Part shown: piece after piece, positions 44,354-57,500 of the stretch | How positions within the stretch are numbered: the first letter of the stretch is position 1 | Layout of the letters: every line of letters begins with the position of its first letter | The notes under the pieces: generated by a model | The model's database searches: none | What the model was told of the DNA's origin: nothing | Seen by the model: the letters and a program-made list of their open reading frames with translations, nothing else | Source: Diprion similis | Lineage: Eukaryota > Arthropoda > Insecta > Hymenoptera > Diprionidae | Reading direction: 5' to 3' | Length of the DNA stretch: 64,000 bases | Assembly: GCF_021155765.1 (NCBI RefSeq) | Contig: NC_060105.1 | Location: 3,348,001-3,412,000, forward strand | Position numbers and translations under genes: made by a program

Positions 44354-45846
44354 GTAAGAAAACATCTACCCATGGTATCCAAGCTTGTTCCCAACAACGG
44401 ATAAATTTCCAATCGGTAACCCAAGTACCGACCACCAGTCCGTCGATGGAACCATCGCTAGAAAAGGTCAACGAATTACGAAGGTGGATAAGTGTACAAC
44501 CGTGGAGGTAAGTTCAAATCCAAATTTTGTTGAGAAATACTATTTTCGCACAATCGTGATGGTTGGACTGGTTTTACTTCCATGTGCAATTGAGCCAATT
44601 CTTACTGCTGCAGTGTTATATTTTTTGTTATTTGTTACTCGAAATTTTTTGCCACTGATTGTTATTACCAAAAATTTTTCGGACATTTTTTTCATAGCTT
44701 TCATTGTAACGATGTTGCTGTTGCAGCTTTTCCATCCTGGACGATGTAGTGAGACAAAAATAACTCGACGACGTTCCACACCCACAATGACTTTGCGTTA
44801 TCGGAACAGCTGACGGTATAAGCAGCGTGTTGATTCAAATACCAGTTCAAGTTCAAGGTCATTATTCATGTAGTTGGAAGTAGGTGATGCACAACTGAAT
44901 GTACAAGTCAATAAATTTTACGTTCGGCACACGGTCTATACCCCGATAAATTTGCATTCCAGGATAGCTGGTAAAATTTGAATGATTAACGAAGCTGACT
45001 TGAAAAAAGTGGGACAATTCCAACAAGACTGAGAAATTTGAATTCGTTTTTTAAGCGCAGAATGGTCTCCGCATTTCTCGTTCGAGAGTCTACCGCCACG
45101 AGCGTTGATGATTTCGAAAATTTTAAACCGAGGGTCGTTACCGACGGGCAGCCTTCGCGTCAATTTTGTTCGGATTTTTCGCATCTATTGTGGGGTCCGA
45201 CGTGGGGCCTCACCGAGTGTTTTACGACCGACCCTAAAAGCGAGGAACCAAACCATGGCTGTATAGTTTCGAGTGTGTTGGCCCGGCGGCTGGGCTACTG
45301 TCGCCAATGATAATTTATGGTAATGCCGTTTCATACCGGCGACGTTGGAGCGAGAAGCAAGCGAGGCAGTCGCCTGGAAGACGCCGTGGGAGCTGGTCGG
45401 ATGCGGCTCAACCAGCAGCCGGTTTTTTGTGGAATTTGGTTATTTCGTGTTCCAATAACGAACTCTGGCCATCCCTCAGCCCGCAGTTCAGAACAATTTG
45501 CAATCCCCTCCGCCGCCTCTCGACGCCGGATGCGGTACTTGATCCCGGCGAGGCGATGAGGTGACGCCCAGCGTCGCTCAGCGTCACCCAGCGTCGCCAA
45601 CACTTATCCGGCACTCCGAAGCCGCCGCGCCGAACTCCAAAAGCGCGCGCGCAGCGCTCTACGACTTCGCTTCCTCCTGGGATTCATGAGTTCGTTTTCG
45701 ACTACCCGTCACATCGCAGGCGCCGGTTGCTCCGTTTCAACGAATTCTTCTTTGGAGGCTTTTGTTGTATAAATATCACGAGGTTCTTCAATTCAGCGAT
45801 CGATAGGTGAGTACTTTGCGCTATTTTTAAATTTGATCCATTTTTT

Positions 45847-45864
45847 TTATATATATATATATAT
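45847..45864. repeat. (TA)n microsatellite
   Basis: Nine or so TA units following a short T-run. Confidence 0.85.
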
Positions 45865-48800
45865 AATCACGTATGTAGTTCGATCCTCCCGTTCTCCCGC
45901 CCTGTCCAACCGTATCGTAGGGGATGATTTCGATGCAAACATTCTGAGAACGAAAGCTGGATAATGAGTTTCGTATCGACCCAGTAAAGTTCGGAAAAAT
46001 TGTTGACGTAAGGATAAACAAAGCAATCGAGATAGCGAGACAGTGGCATTTTGTTTACATCGATATTTTATAGGTTGATGTTGAGATTCAGCTGTTTCTT
46101 CATTTGCAATCTAGATATGAATCGATTTCAGTAGTTATTGGGAGCTTTGGTTGTACCTAATCAATGCTGTTGCTACTGCTGCACTCGTAATTTTTTTGCA
46201 TTCTCTTTCATGGCGGAGCGAAACAACGCAATGGCGGGTAAATCGGTGCGCGACGAGGGGTGGCTTTCACCCCCGAAAAATCATGGGTCTCTGGGGTTCC
46301 TCCGGTAGATACTCGTCGCGGGCATGCGTATGGAATTTGCGCGCGCATGTAGGCACGCATGATGGCCGTCGTCTCTCTCAAAATATTTCCAAACGGTTTT
46401 CAAAATTTTCTAAGAACGATTTCAACGAATTATCATTATTTTCTCTGAATAATAAATCACTTTCACCGAGTGTTGTGAACTTCTGGATTAACAAATAACT
46501 CTTTGGGAAGGTTTCTCTTTAAGCGTGAAATTTCTTGTTGTGAGGAAAGATATTTAGGCATTAAATTAATAAACAATTTTCGAGAAATAGAATAAAACCA
46601 GAGGAATAAATGTCATCGTCGATTAGGTGTCATAAGTTTTAAGTACGGCATCGTAAGAAAGTCGTGTGCTTGTATAAATGCGTTACAATGCATAGCTGTA
46701 TACAGTTCGAGTAGAAACATCTGCTGCAGGAAATCAGATCAACCGTTATTTCGATTCGAAATTTTCAACTACAATCATACGGAGATGACTCCTCTATCAG
46801 TTGATCGCGAAATATTTTAGTGATGCTGATAAAATCATTTCCTTAATCGATTTCTTTGTAGAGATATTTGATATTTGTGACATTTTACCGTTTTCCTTGA
46901 TATATTTTTTGTTCATCTATTTTTAATTGATGTATTGAAATGTTATTATCTAATAGAATCATCTCAGCTCTACTAAGTAACATGATCTGCACGGAATAAA
47001 ATTTGAACAGTATTTGATCAGAGATCATACATAAACTGCTTTTGGTTCAACTGTGCAATAAAAATCAAAAAGTAACTTCCTGTATAATCCCGATTTTCAG
47101 ATGAGTATTATGTCCGAGAATTCCCTCGATAAAAACTCCATTTTTGATAGTACGAATCGATTGGTATTCTATCCGCAAACGTGAAACATTTTGGCGTTCA
47201 GCCGAAAAACAGAAAATTTTAGGGCGTTAAAATTTCGAATCTAGAACTTAGATCTCTGTTACTTAAATGTAAACAAGTATGGATGAAAAAAAAGCACGTG
47301 GCATTCACGCATGACAAAAGTAAAACTTCTGAAATTTATACAATTGACTTACCGTGACTTAGCTATTCGAAAAAAGGCTCTTTGAATAACTCACATACAA
47401 ACAATAAGGCTGAGAGAATGAGAAAGAGTGGGATAGAGCGAGACAAAGAAGGATAGAGAGAATTAGCAATTTCCGATATTTACTTGAAATAGTAAATTAC
47501 TTTTGGTGCCCAAGCACAAGAGGGGGGACACGAAGATGAGGATTGTTTACAATACACTTTATAACATTGCGTTTCACAACACTCTGCGGTTACCCCGGGT
47601 AAAGAAGATTAACATAAAAAATGAAGCGTTAGTATTTTGCACACGTGCTGATGTGAGACGGGTAAAAAGAAAGGGAGATAGAAGAGAGAAAGAGAGAAGG
47701 TGCAACGACCTCGCGCAATTGAAACACCGAAACGTGTATACTCCTGTATACGTTAAACCTACATGTATAAATACGTGAGTCTAGAGTCGATAAGCTCGCC
47801 TCTCTCGAGCCATCTCGCAACGTGATATTGCGACGCGTATATATTTTTTTGCATCAGACATAATTTCGCGTAGCATGGAGATGAGTTCCTGCCCAGTGTT
47901 TACGAGGTGCGTATTTTCGCATCTCGGTAAAAGTTGCTGTAACAGCCACTATCATACTGCATCGAGGCATGAGAGACTTGAACTTACATCGAGGCCCAAT
48001 CAAGGACGAACCGGCCTGACTGCAGCGTCGGCTGCATTCCACGAGCACCTCCTACCTTCGAACCCTTGAATCATGGGCCAGTTCGATGACGCCCACCGTT
48101 TTTATAAATCGGAGCTCCGATGCTGCGACTGCATCGGCGCATTGTTGCACTATCCCACGCTTCGAAGACTGCAACGATCGTTTGAGCCAAAAGTCGAGCG
48201 CTTCTGCGCCTTCTTGCAGATCTTGGAACCGACGCAAACTCGGCGAGTGCATGCATACTCCTGCACTTTGCATCTTCGACGATTATTTTTACTCCTTAGA
48301 TATATTCGCGTCTTATTCCGCTCGATAAAATCCCGAGAAACTATTCCCGCAATCGTTGATTCATCTCTCGCTTTATCTGCAGGCACTTGGCGATTGCATT
48401 CAGAATGCAGCTGCGGTGCTGCACGTATTCACGTGTAGAATTATTCGCTTACTGGACATACGTGCGTGTCTTATACTCCAGGAACGTCTTTCTACGCTCA
48501 CGAAGTCTATCACCTTGCGATACTTTTTTTATTTCTACTTACCTGCAAACGCTATTTGATTTAATCGATTCGGAGGCAAAGGGTCGTCCAACTTACGGCC
48601 GAAGACCGGATGAAGATTTTTGAAGGATTATTAGTTAAGGCATATTGACAGCAGCCGTGAGCGGACATCTAAATAAACAAGAAGGCAGAGCGTCATGTAG
48701 GATGACGCGACAAATACGCGAATGATCGATGTGTCGAGCCTCGAGACGCCGGCGCTGATCCTTCTGGTGTGTATATCAGCCGCGAGCATCGGGACGAGGC

Positions 48801-51314
48801 CTCGTAGGCTTCAATGTCATACTTGTTTCTCATACACTCTCATTGCTAGATCTCTGGTAGTTATAAACGAATAGCAAAGCCACCCTCTCGCACTCGTCCA
48901 CGTGTCTGCCACGCGACCTTTCTTTCTTCTCCACGTGTGGTCGACCCGTTATCTTATAATATGACTGCTGGAAGGATGGAAGTCGGAAAACAGTGACATT
49001 TTTTGTTTCCATTTTCAGCCGGTGAAAGCTTCGACATTGATCCGGACACTGTATTATACCCAAGGGACGAAAAGGACGTCCGTCGATAATTTTCTGCGCG
49101 TTTTCGACCTGGCACGTTTGATGCGGTAATAAAAATGACCGTTTCTACCAGCTGTCCGACAGCTCAACGTTCGAGGATAATTTTGTGGCTCATCAAATTA
49201 GTTCGCAAACCGAGGAACTTGATACCGTGGCTGTATTACACCGACGCCATATAAATTAACGCGTTTCCGTGCCGAATTACGTCATCCGTCTACGTTTGTT
49301 TACGAGCTACGAAACGAGGGCTCATTAGATCCGCGGTACTCCGTCGTCACATGGCCGAATTAGATTCCCACAGATGAAGTCAACGTTTTGATCAGAGAAA
49401 TAACGCGTAAATGGAAATTCAATTGGCGAAATTTTACTCAGTTGTGATTTTAATATTTCAATGATAAAATCAATCGCCGATCTTTGACAGTGTGAATCGC
49501 ACTTTTCTACGGTTCAAAATTTCTTCATATCCATTAACGGCTACGCCACTGTAACTTCTGCGCTGGATATTCTTGGGATCCCATGGGCAGGTAGACGTGC
49601 TATTGAAACAGAAACCCCACTGACTTTACGATGGCGACTGTTTAGCCTTGAGACCGCCCAACCCTACGCCGAGCGAACAGCGTATTTCCAAAGCACGAGG
49701 AGCTGCAGTTGCACCCAGGATTTCCCAAACGGTCTGTGTTATTGCGGGCATAAATTTCGAAGGATTTTTTAAAGGTACTAGAAAAAAACCCAAAAGTTCT
49801 CCCTTACCCCTTACCATTGCCCAAATTTTATTCCACTCAGTTCCCGAAGGGTAGATCCTGCAGCCAGGTATAAGGAAAACGACACCACGGTATAAAAGGA
49901 GTTGCGAAAGTTTGAGTCAAAGTTTTATGATCGTAGTTGGGGTTGGGGATCAATTGGGGAGACAGGGTGCCTGGAGCTGGAGTTTGTATCGCGCGTCTAT
50001 AGGGTCGAGAGCATCAAGAAGCGAGAGCGATCGATTGAGCGAGGACGCGGAGGAACCGAGTAAAGGTTTGCTGTTTGGCAAGCTCTGCCAATGCCGTATA
50101 TCCTCGGCTTCCAACTGTAGTGATCGGATCCTTTTTTTATTCCTCCGCCATTTTCCCCTTCCAAGTCAGTGAGCCAATATTGGAAGATGTTTTATCCGCA
50201 CCTCGAATCACTTCTTCATCCAATTTTCCTTAAGTCAGGTTTAATTTCCTGCAATTACAGTGAAGCCATAGTCTTGAGTGGAGACACCTGGTTCTTGAAG
50301 TCGTTCTTCCTCGGATATTCCTCCTTTCGATTTCAAAATAAGACCATGTAATATGCTACGCGGTGGATCGATCCGGTTGATGGTAATTAGCGTCTAGACT
50401 CTGGCGTGTGGCTGAACAAAACGACGATGAGAGAAGAAAGTTTCCAGCTTTATTGGAATAGCGAGCTTTTATTTAGTGTCTAGAAGTCGCGAAGTGCATG
50501 CAACTTCGATGATCGCGACTACAATATATTCCCTTTGGTTGATTTTCTCCTTTCAGAGAATGGCCGGAACGGGTTTATTACGCAGCCGCCCGATTGGGTA
50601 TTCCGGTGCCCACCGTTTCGTGAATTTCATTCCTGACTCCGTCGAGGAACAAAGTGAAAAGGGAAGAATATGGGATGCCGGCTGGCGGGCAGATGGTTGC
50701 CCTGCTTATTGGTTTATTCGCCCGGTACCCTCGCCCTCGTCTCGATCCTGGCCTGTCGCCTGTCCTCCCTCCATCCGAGAGGCCGGAGGCCTTGTTTGAG
50801 GGGAAAGCACGTATGCTGTTCACTTCCTGTTTCAACTGTGACAATCATCGACAGAGGTAGGTGTGTGCATACGTGTTTCTACCTACAGATGAAATGGAAA
50901 TCGGCAAAGGATCGTGATTTCGAGATCTGAATGTAACTATCAAAGAACATCACCTAAATTCACGGCTTCGACATATCTATTAATTTTTATTCCAGCTTCG
51001 TCGTTCTACGGATTTGATTTTTGAATCCCCGACTGAATGAGGATAAAAAAAAAATCAGGTTAGATAATTTGAATATTCTACATTTCTCGACGGATCAACA
51101 AAGCCAAGATGTGAGAGATAGAGAGCTTAAAACGAAATGAAATGAAATGAAAAAAAAAAAAACAAACAAATGAGAAGAAAATGAAAAGGAAAAAACCCTC
51201 CGCGGAGTAATACACACAATATTTCATTCGTAGCTCATTTATATTCCGCATACCCCTAGGGATAGAGTGTAGAAATTCCGTTACCGTATCCTGCAAACTC
51301 GCGGAGTGCATGGA

Positions 51315-51328
51315 GGGGGGGGGGGGGG
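51315..51328. repeat. G14 homopolymer
   Basis: Run of fourteen G, the third long G-run in the window. Confidence 0.9.
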
Positions 51329-54300
51329 AGGATGGAGTATCTAGGCGATAAAATCACGTACCGTAAAATGGTAAAAATTTACACAAGAATTGGGCAGAGA
51401 ATCTAGCTGGATGGGTGGCTGCAGGCGCGACTCAAGCAACAGTTACAATGCATAAAATTATTCTTCATCCACAGAGAGAAGGGTGGCGGGGAGCCTGGCG
51501 GTATTATGGCGTCGTCGCTGGGCGGTCGGCGTCGGGTCGATAGGACGATGGAGGCGCACCGAAGGCCTGGCGAAACTGCGTTCCTGGCCAACCCCCCGTC
51601 GTCTGCACCCTCGAAGTCCTCTCCTTTGAGCCGAGCTCATCCCAGGGGATGAAATTATTCGCTCCGAAAATGTAAGCGTGGGCGAGCCTCGGGGTGGGGG
51701 ACGAGACTCGTCGGAGTGAGGGTCAGGGAACCAGTTAAACCCGAGACTCGGTTCTAATTCCCTTCGTGACGTGACATGTTTTGACGTCTCGTCGAGAGTT
51801 GCAAAATCCTCAACCTTCTTCTTCTTCTTCTTTTTCTTGTTTGTGTCCAGTATTTAGCTTGGCACCCGAAGCAGCTAACCTCTAGGGGTGTGTTGCTCGA
51901 AGAGATTAGGATCACTTGGAGATAATTTATCCAATCCGTTGAACACAGAACTTAATCTCTCCAACCCAACACCGCTAATCTTAAACGTTTGACAAATAAG
52001 GGTGACCGTTTAGCCTCGGTGTCAAGTAGTCACTGATTATTCAAAATACGAATTTGTTTCGAGGCTTGTAACTACTGGTGCAATTTTTTCCCAAAGGTCC
52101 TGGAAGCGCTGACGAGAACTGACGACTCGGTCCACTTAACGAGTCCAAACCAAACACCGTCGGTCAATCCTTTACGGCACGTCGCCAGCTGTCAACTCGA
52201 TAATTGCTTACAAAGGGGATCGAGGTTTTTTCTACGGAAAAACCGATTTCTCGGGTCAACCGGTGAATGAAGACATATTGTGTATAGGTATGTATATATT
52301 CCACGACCCGTTTATGTATGTACTCCCAGAAGAGCAGTTGATAGACGTGTCCATTCTGGGGAGGACAAACAAACCTCCTCTTTTTATTTCGTCTCTTCTT
52401 TTCTCGTTAAAAGTGCCCCGTGCAGCCGCATTTCACACACATACACAGCAATACTCAGCGGTCGACTTTAGACGGAGGAACACTTGAATGTATCCATTCA
52501 TTTGATACTCAATGCATTAATCGCTTTTATCACATCATTTTTTCGAAATATATCAAAGAACGATCTACTTCGTTCTAGTCACGTAAAAATTGTTGCATCG
52601 ATTGGTTATAAACTATTGGAACTCAGGTGTAATTAGTCGTCAGATGGAATTGAAATCGAATGTATAAGAGTTTATTCACCAGGTGTATCAAATTACCAAT
52701 CAATCAATTATCTCATTGCAGGAAACTTCGACCGAGATGAAATTGACTGAGTGACCGAGTAACCTTTCGGCTCGGAAATATTGTGGAGGCACATATCGAT
52801 GCACTGCAGGAATCCGATGCACCTCAGGACATCGAGATTGCATTTACCGCTACCCGAAGCCGGCCTTGTGCAAACCGCTGTATCATCTTCACCTCGCTCA
52901 TCCGCAGTCGACTTGCTTATACAGTGCCCTGAAGAGCCGAGAAATATGTTGTCTATAGATATTTTTCATTGAACTTGACCCCGTATTTGATCTTGGAACA
53001 GGTACGAACGCTGTTATGATTATGTGGTCCTTCACTGCTACCAAGATGAGGAGAGAAATACTTGACTATATTTTGTTTGCAGTAAAATAACGAAGAGATC
53101 AATTTATATGCGCTTGATCATTTGCGTTTATGGTCAGAGAATAGTTGAGATACTATCATTTAGAAATAAAAATACTCAGTGATAGTATTAGTATTCATTA
53201 GCTTTTAAATAGAGAATAAAAGAAGTTGCTGCGAAGTTGAAGTCTAAATTAGATCTCTTGACCGTTTATTTTAGATTTCAACGACAACAGAACGTCATAA
53301 TACCGAATTTTAGAGATGAAAAAAGCCAGGATTGATCAGGAATGCTTATCTGCGAATTCGATCCGAATAAAAATTCTGAAAACTGAAATTTCGTATGGTG
53401 AACGATATTCTTTGTTATTCAAAACGCGTTCGATTAACGTCGTCGTGACTATCGCGACTGTTATCTAGAATTCACAGATTTTTTTAACACCTTGAAAAAT
53501 ATGTCCACACACTGGATTATCGACTTGCATAAAATCTTAGTGATCCGTCATTAAAAAAAAGCATTGATTGTAGTACAAGACACAATTTAGCCAACTTTAT
53601 TTCCTGATCAATAAATTTGTAACAAAATTCTATCTGACGAACTCGTGAATGCCAAAAAGAATAATTACAAAAAAATGATGACCCTGTTTCTATGAAAGTG
53701 ATATTTCATTTCGTTACTTGAAAATTAGTATCAAACTCAAAAACCAAACAACTTCGATGCATCGTAAATTACATATTTTTTTCCCGCAAAATGATATTGT
53801 AGGTTTGTAATTTTTTCGTACTTAAGTAGGCAGCTTTGTTAGTTTAATGTGTTGCTACATTGATACACGAAATATTTCGACGGAATAAAAAAAAAAAAAG
53901 GTGCAGGAATAAAGGGGGGCAAAAGAATGTTTACCGTCGACGAACATGTCAGATAACGAATTAGCAATGACTTTCGTGTTTGCAAATATGAGAAAGTGAT
54001 TCGAAAAGTTATGCTAGCCTCATCGTTCGTGCTTATTAGACGTGGACGGATCCTTCTCTGAAAAATGACTAAACGAAAAGAACCAATTTCCGAATGACTC
54101 TGCAAACTTGAAAATCAGACTCTGGTCTAGACTGCAGAAGAACTCGACTATTTTCATTTACCGCTGTACAGATAGTCCAGAAACGAATCCGTCTCCCTGA
54201 TAAATAATTCACCATTTCTTTCCAGTACACACATTCTTCAATCCGTTCCCATGATTAAATAAATTTTCGTTTCAGATTATGCGGATGGATAGTTTCATGG

Positions 54301-54429
54301 ACGTTCAGCGATTCGTCATACTGGGCAAACCGAGAACCATATTACCATTGAAATGTACGATGTTCGGTTGCATAGAAGATGGCGAACCCATTGCAGCGAG
54401 CAATGTTGTAATTTAGAAGGCCCAGTTAA

Positions 54430-54510
54430 TGCTCTACATCTACCCTGTAGATCCGAATTTGTTTGATAACAGGCGACAAATTCGGTTCTAGAGAGGTTTG
54501 TGTGGTGCAT
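54430..54510 (+). ncRNA. mir-10: microRNA mir-10 precursor
   Basis: Hox-embedded microRNA that represses mRNAs in the cytoplasm through Argonaute, including Hox targets. The 5p arm, taccctgtagatccgaattt followed by gt (54441-54462), matches the deeply conserved miR-10-5p. The 3p arm, caaattcggttctagagagg followed by ttt (54477-54499), matches insect miR-10-3p. They fold into a hairpin with a loop of about 13 bases (54463-54475). Flanking bases ctctacat and gtgtggtgc extend the stem. Location downstream of Scr on the Hox coding strand is the conserved insect position between Scr and Dfd. Whether the mature 5p begins with U or A cannot be decided here. The Scr 3' UTR site in this window fits the A-start form better. 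The minus-strand open frame over it is a shadow. Confidence 0.97.
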
Positions 54511-57500
54511 ACAATGCTACAGTGGTCTGGATCGAGTTTTCTTTGCACAACTATACGCGATTTATTATCTTACTGCATGACTGCGATACACTGTAAATCA
54601 AACTATATAAGTCAATTGGCAATGTGCATTAATTTTAAAAATTTTACAACCAATTAATTTTATCAGATTTTGCAAATGAGAAGATGCAGCCAACGGTAGA
54701 TGCAAAATAACTGCACGTCAGAATATTATACTGATGGTGTTGCTTTATTTTGTCGATACTCTGTACGTGTTTCCTTTTCGTGAGTTGAGAATTTAATGAT
54801 TTATTCTTCACTTCTTGATTTTTCATAAAAATGGCAGAAATCTCCATATAAAGTAGTCCGAAAAAGTGTTGTTCACTCTAATTTGAGCAGCACCTAAAAA
54901 ATGAACACGATTAGTTAACACGGCGTTGAATGTATAATTTATAAATCATATGCAAGCTTTTCGTCTAATTTATTAACACTCTCCACCCTGAAAACATCTA
55001 CGAATTCATCTTTTTATCCGCGATTCACTAAACGAACCGAAACGATCCCTCGTTCAAAATTTCAAATGCGGTCTGCACGGATCAGCGGGAGCACGAGGGC
55101 TAACTCTTTTTCACTTAACGGCCTTAGTGTGCGTGGGAACGTTTTTCCTGGATCACATCGATCAGATACAGATCATCGATAAAAAACTGCGTCCGTTAAA
55201 CCCGGCGTCGAATAGCTTGTATTATACTTTCGAAGCTGCAGCTTATACCTCTCTCAACGATATAAACTTACTCTAAAGATCAGAAGGATTTTACCTTTTA
55301 ACTTTGTGAAAAAAAGAAAAAAACTAAATAATTTGTTACCATCGCGTACTGATCTTGAATGTATTTTTCTCAGATATCGAAATTGAAAAATGCGTTGCTG
55401 AATAATCATTGTCGGTAAAAAAGAATCCTGTTTTGTGTGATCGTAATACGTAATAATCTAATCTAACAACGATCTCATCGTAATCAGCAGAATAAGTACG
55501 CAGTTTTAATTTAACGAACATAAATTATGTTAGAAAATAATCGTCCTGCTCGATCTTACGTGAACTTTGATCATGCGTGACTATGAAATTACCTAACTTT
55601 CGCATATACCTATGCACCAGTCGCTGAGAGGTTGCGGACATCATTAGCCATTGAACACTATAACAGATGTGCATACATACCTTGCGCAGTTGAGTGACAG
55701 ACAAAGTCGCGACCCGTTGCAAATATTCCCATGAAGCATAACCTGCGGTGCATGTCAATTGCAACATTGCTTCTCATACAGGCTTAGTCACACGTGGGTT
55801 AGAGAAGTGGAAAAATTTCAGTGAACCGCAACGAGTTTTATAATACCGCTGAAGATTATAATACGAAACAGGAAGATGAAATTCTGTAATCTTTATATAC
55901 TCGACGTAAAATGAAACTGTAGTCTTTGTTCGGTAACATTTAATTTTGTACTGATAGAATTTTTTTGCTGGTGTAATTTTTTTCGTTGATAATTTACAAT
56001 TAGAAAGATTCGTTTATGAATTAAAAACGTATCGACGGTCTGTGCAAATTTGAAGAGTTCTGTATCCAACGTCATCCTGCAAGTGGTAATTATTGGACAG
56101 GCTGATTAGACGCACGCCATGAAATGACTCGCGGAAAATCTTGCGTAATACTAGCAAGTACCGACAAAGTGCCAAGTAATCATAGTACAATCTTACAGAG
56201 ATCGCTTCTGCAGTAGATGGAAGTGCGAGGGAATTTTTTAGCGGGTAAAAAGCAAGGAGAAAAAGACCATATACCCAACCAAGATCGCAAAGAGAAGTCA
56301 AGGTAATCTAGTAGGATTTTCAAAAGAATCCTAGAATGAGTTAGTATCATTTCATAAACAATAGTTATATGTTCCTCTGGAAAGTAAAAGACGTTCTGAA
56401 CTGAAATTTCTTCTCAATCGTAAGAGCAGCTGTTCAATCTAACTACAGGATGCATTGATGCAGAAATTTCAGGCTTGTAAGTTAGATGAACAGAGTTTAT
56501 TACGAAATGGCAGTAGAAAAACGTATAATGTAAAAATAAAAGCCAACTTGAGATTGCAGAGCAGAGAGAGTGTTGCAGCATCTGCAATCAACTAACGTCA
56601 AGACTTTATTTTAGAAATTCAAAAAGCACACGAAATATGTCTGCATATTGACAGCTCTGGCATGTACCAACGCTGCAGGAGGTTTCGTACAAGATTGTAT
56701 TTCATTTGTTGGCAATGTGCCAATTACCGAATAACCCATCAAACATAAGCGTGTAGGCATTTCTTTTGCCAGTAGATCAGGGGCACCGAAACATACGGTC
56801 AAGTATTACTTACAAATTACCATAGTAATAATCCGTTGGGTAATTGATTCACGCGAGTCTTAGTGATTGGAATACTAGCTGCCATTAGTTTCTTGGATCT
56901 TTTGAGGCCAGGCCAGCTGCCGCAGCTCAAGACCGTGTAAACCAAGTCCGCTGAAAATCAATCTCAATTTCTGATATTTATTTTTGACTCTTAACGTGAG
57001 TCTTAGTGATTAATTTCTCGAAATTTGAATCTAAAAAAACCACTGCAAGAATGATAATTATTGAGTAAAATTTGTAAAAAGATGTATGGGAATAATTATA
57101 AATTGTGAATAATTGTATGATGTAGATTTATTGATTCAATAACTCAAGCAAACCATGTGACAAGCTGTAAATATAATTTCCTTGCATCGTGCGTCGAAAG
57201 GAGCCCAAATTTCAGGTATAATATAACCGGAGTGGCTGCAGGTTATTTCGTCGACAGGATGGCGGGGCGAAATTGTTGATTCGTGGCTAAGTTATCGTGG
57301 CATATAATATAAGGAGGGCTTGAAGGGACACGTGGGTATTTGAGAATGGAGACAAACGGCTGCGCTGGCCACGTATATATAAAGACGGTCCGGGATACGT
57401 AACAACGCTCGTCGTTCTCCGTACACGTCAAGATCCTCGCGCGTCTCAAGTCTAAATCCACATCTGAGTGTGTGAGAAAACATAGCAAGATTAATGATTT

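Larger units (their letters stand above)
43411..44900. other. Coding-like island of unknown nature
   Basis: This stretch differs from surrounding DNA in having several coding-flavoured frames on both strands, consensus splice donors at 44354 and 44508, and a hydrophobic frame on the + strand at about 44540-44740 with two possible membrane-length segments. I cannot assemble one coherent gene from it. A mobile-element remnant or pseudogene is as likely as a live gene. Confidence 0.25.
44901..54429. other. Scr-mir-10 intergenic DNA, distal part, no gene seen
   Basis: No recognisable protein or RNA gene. Contains a short degenerate tandem repeat with unit about gcgtcrcycа-like, cagcgtcgct/cagcgtcacc, at 45568-45599, an (AT)n run at 45847-45864, a G14 run at 51315-51328 and a CTT run at 51819-51838. 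Part of it may be transcribed as the mir-10 primary transcript, which is inferred from strand and position only. Confidence 0.5.

Noticed and set aside
52728..52914. Open frame of about 60 codons after a tcattgcag acceptor-like site
   Set aside because: No ATG, no donor, no recognisable family. Too short to support.
54316..54510. 64-codon minus-strand ORF across mir-10
   Set aside because: Antisense shadow of the conserved microRNA hairpin.
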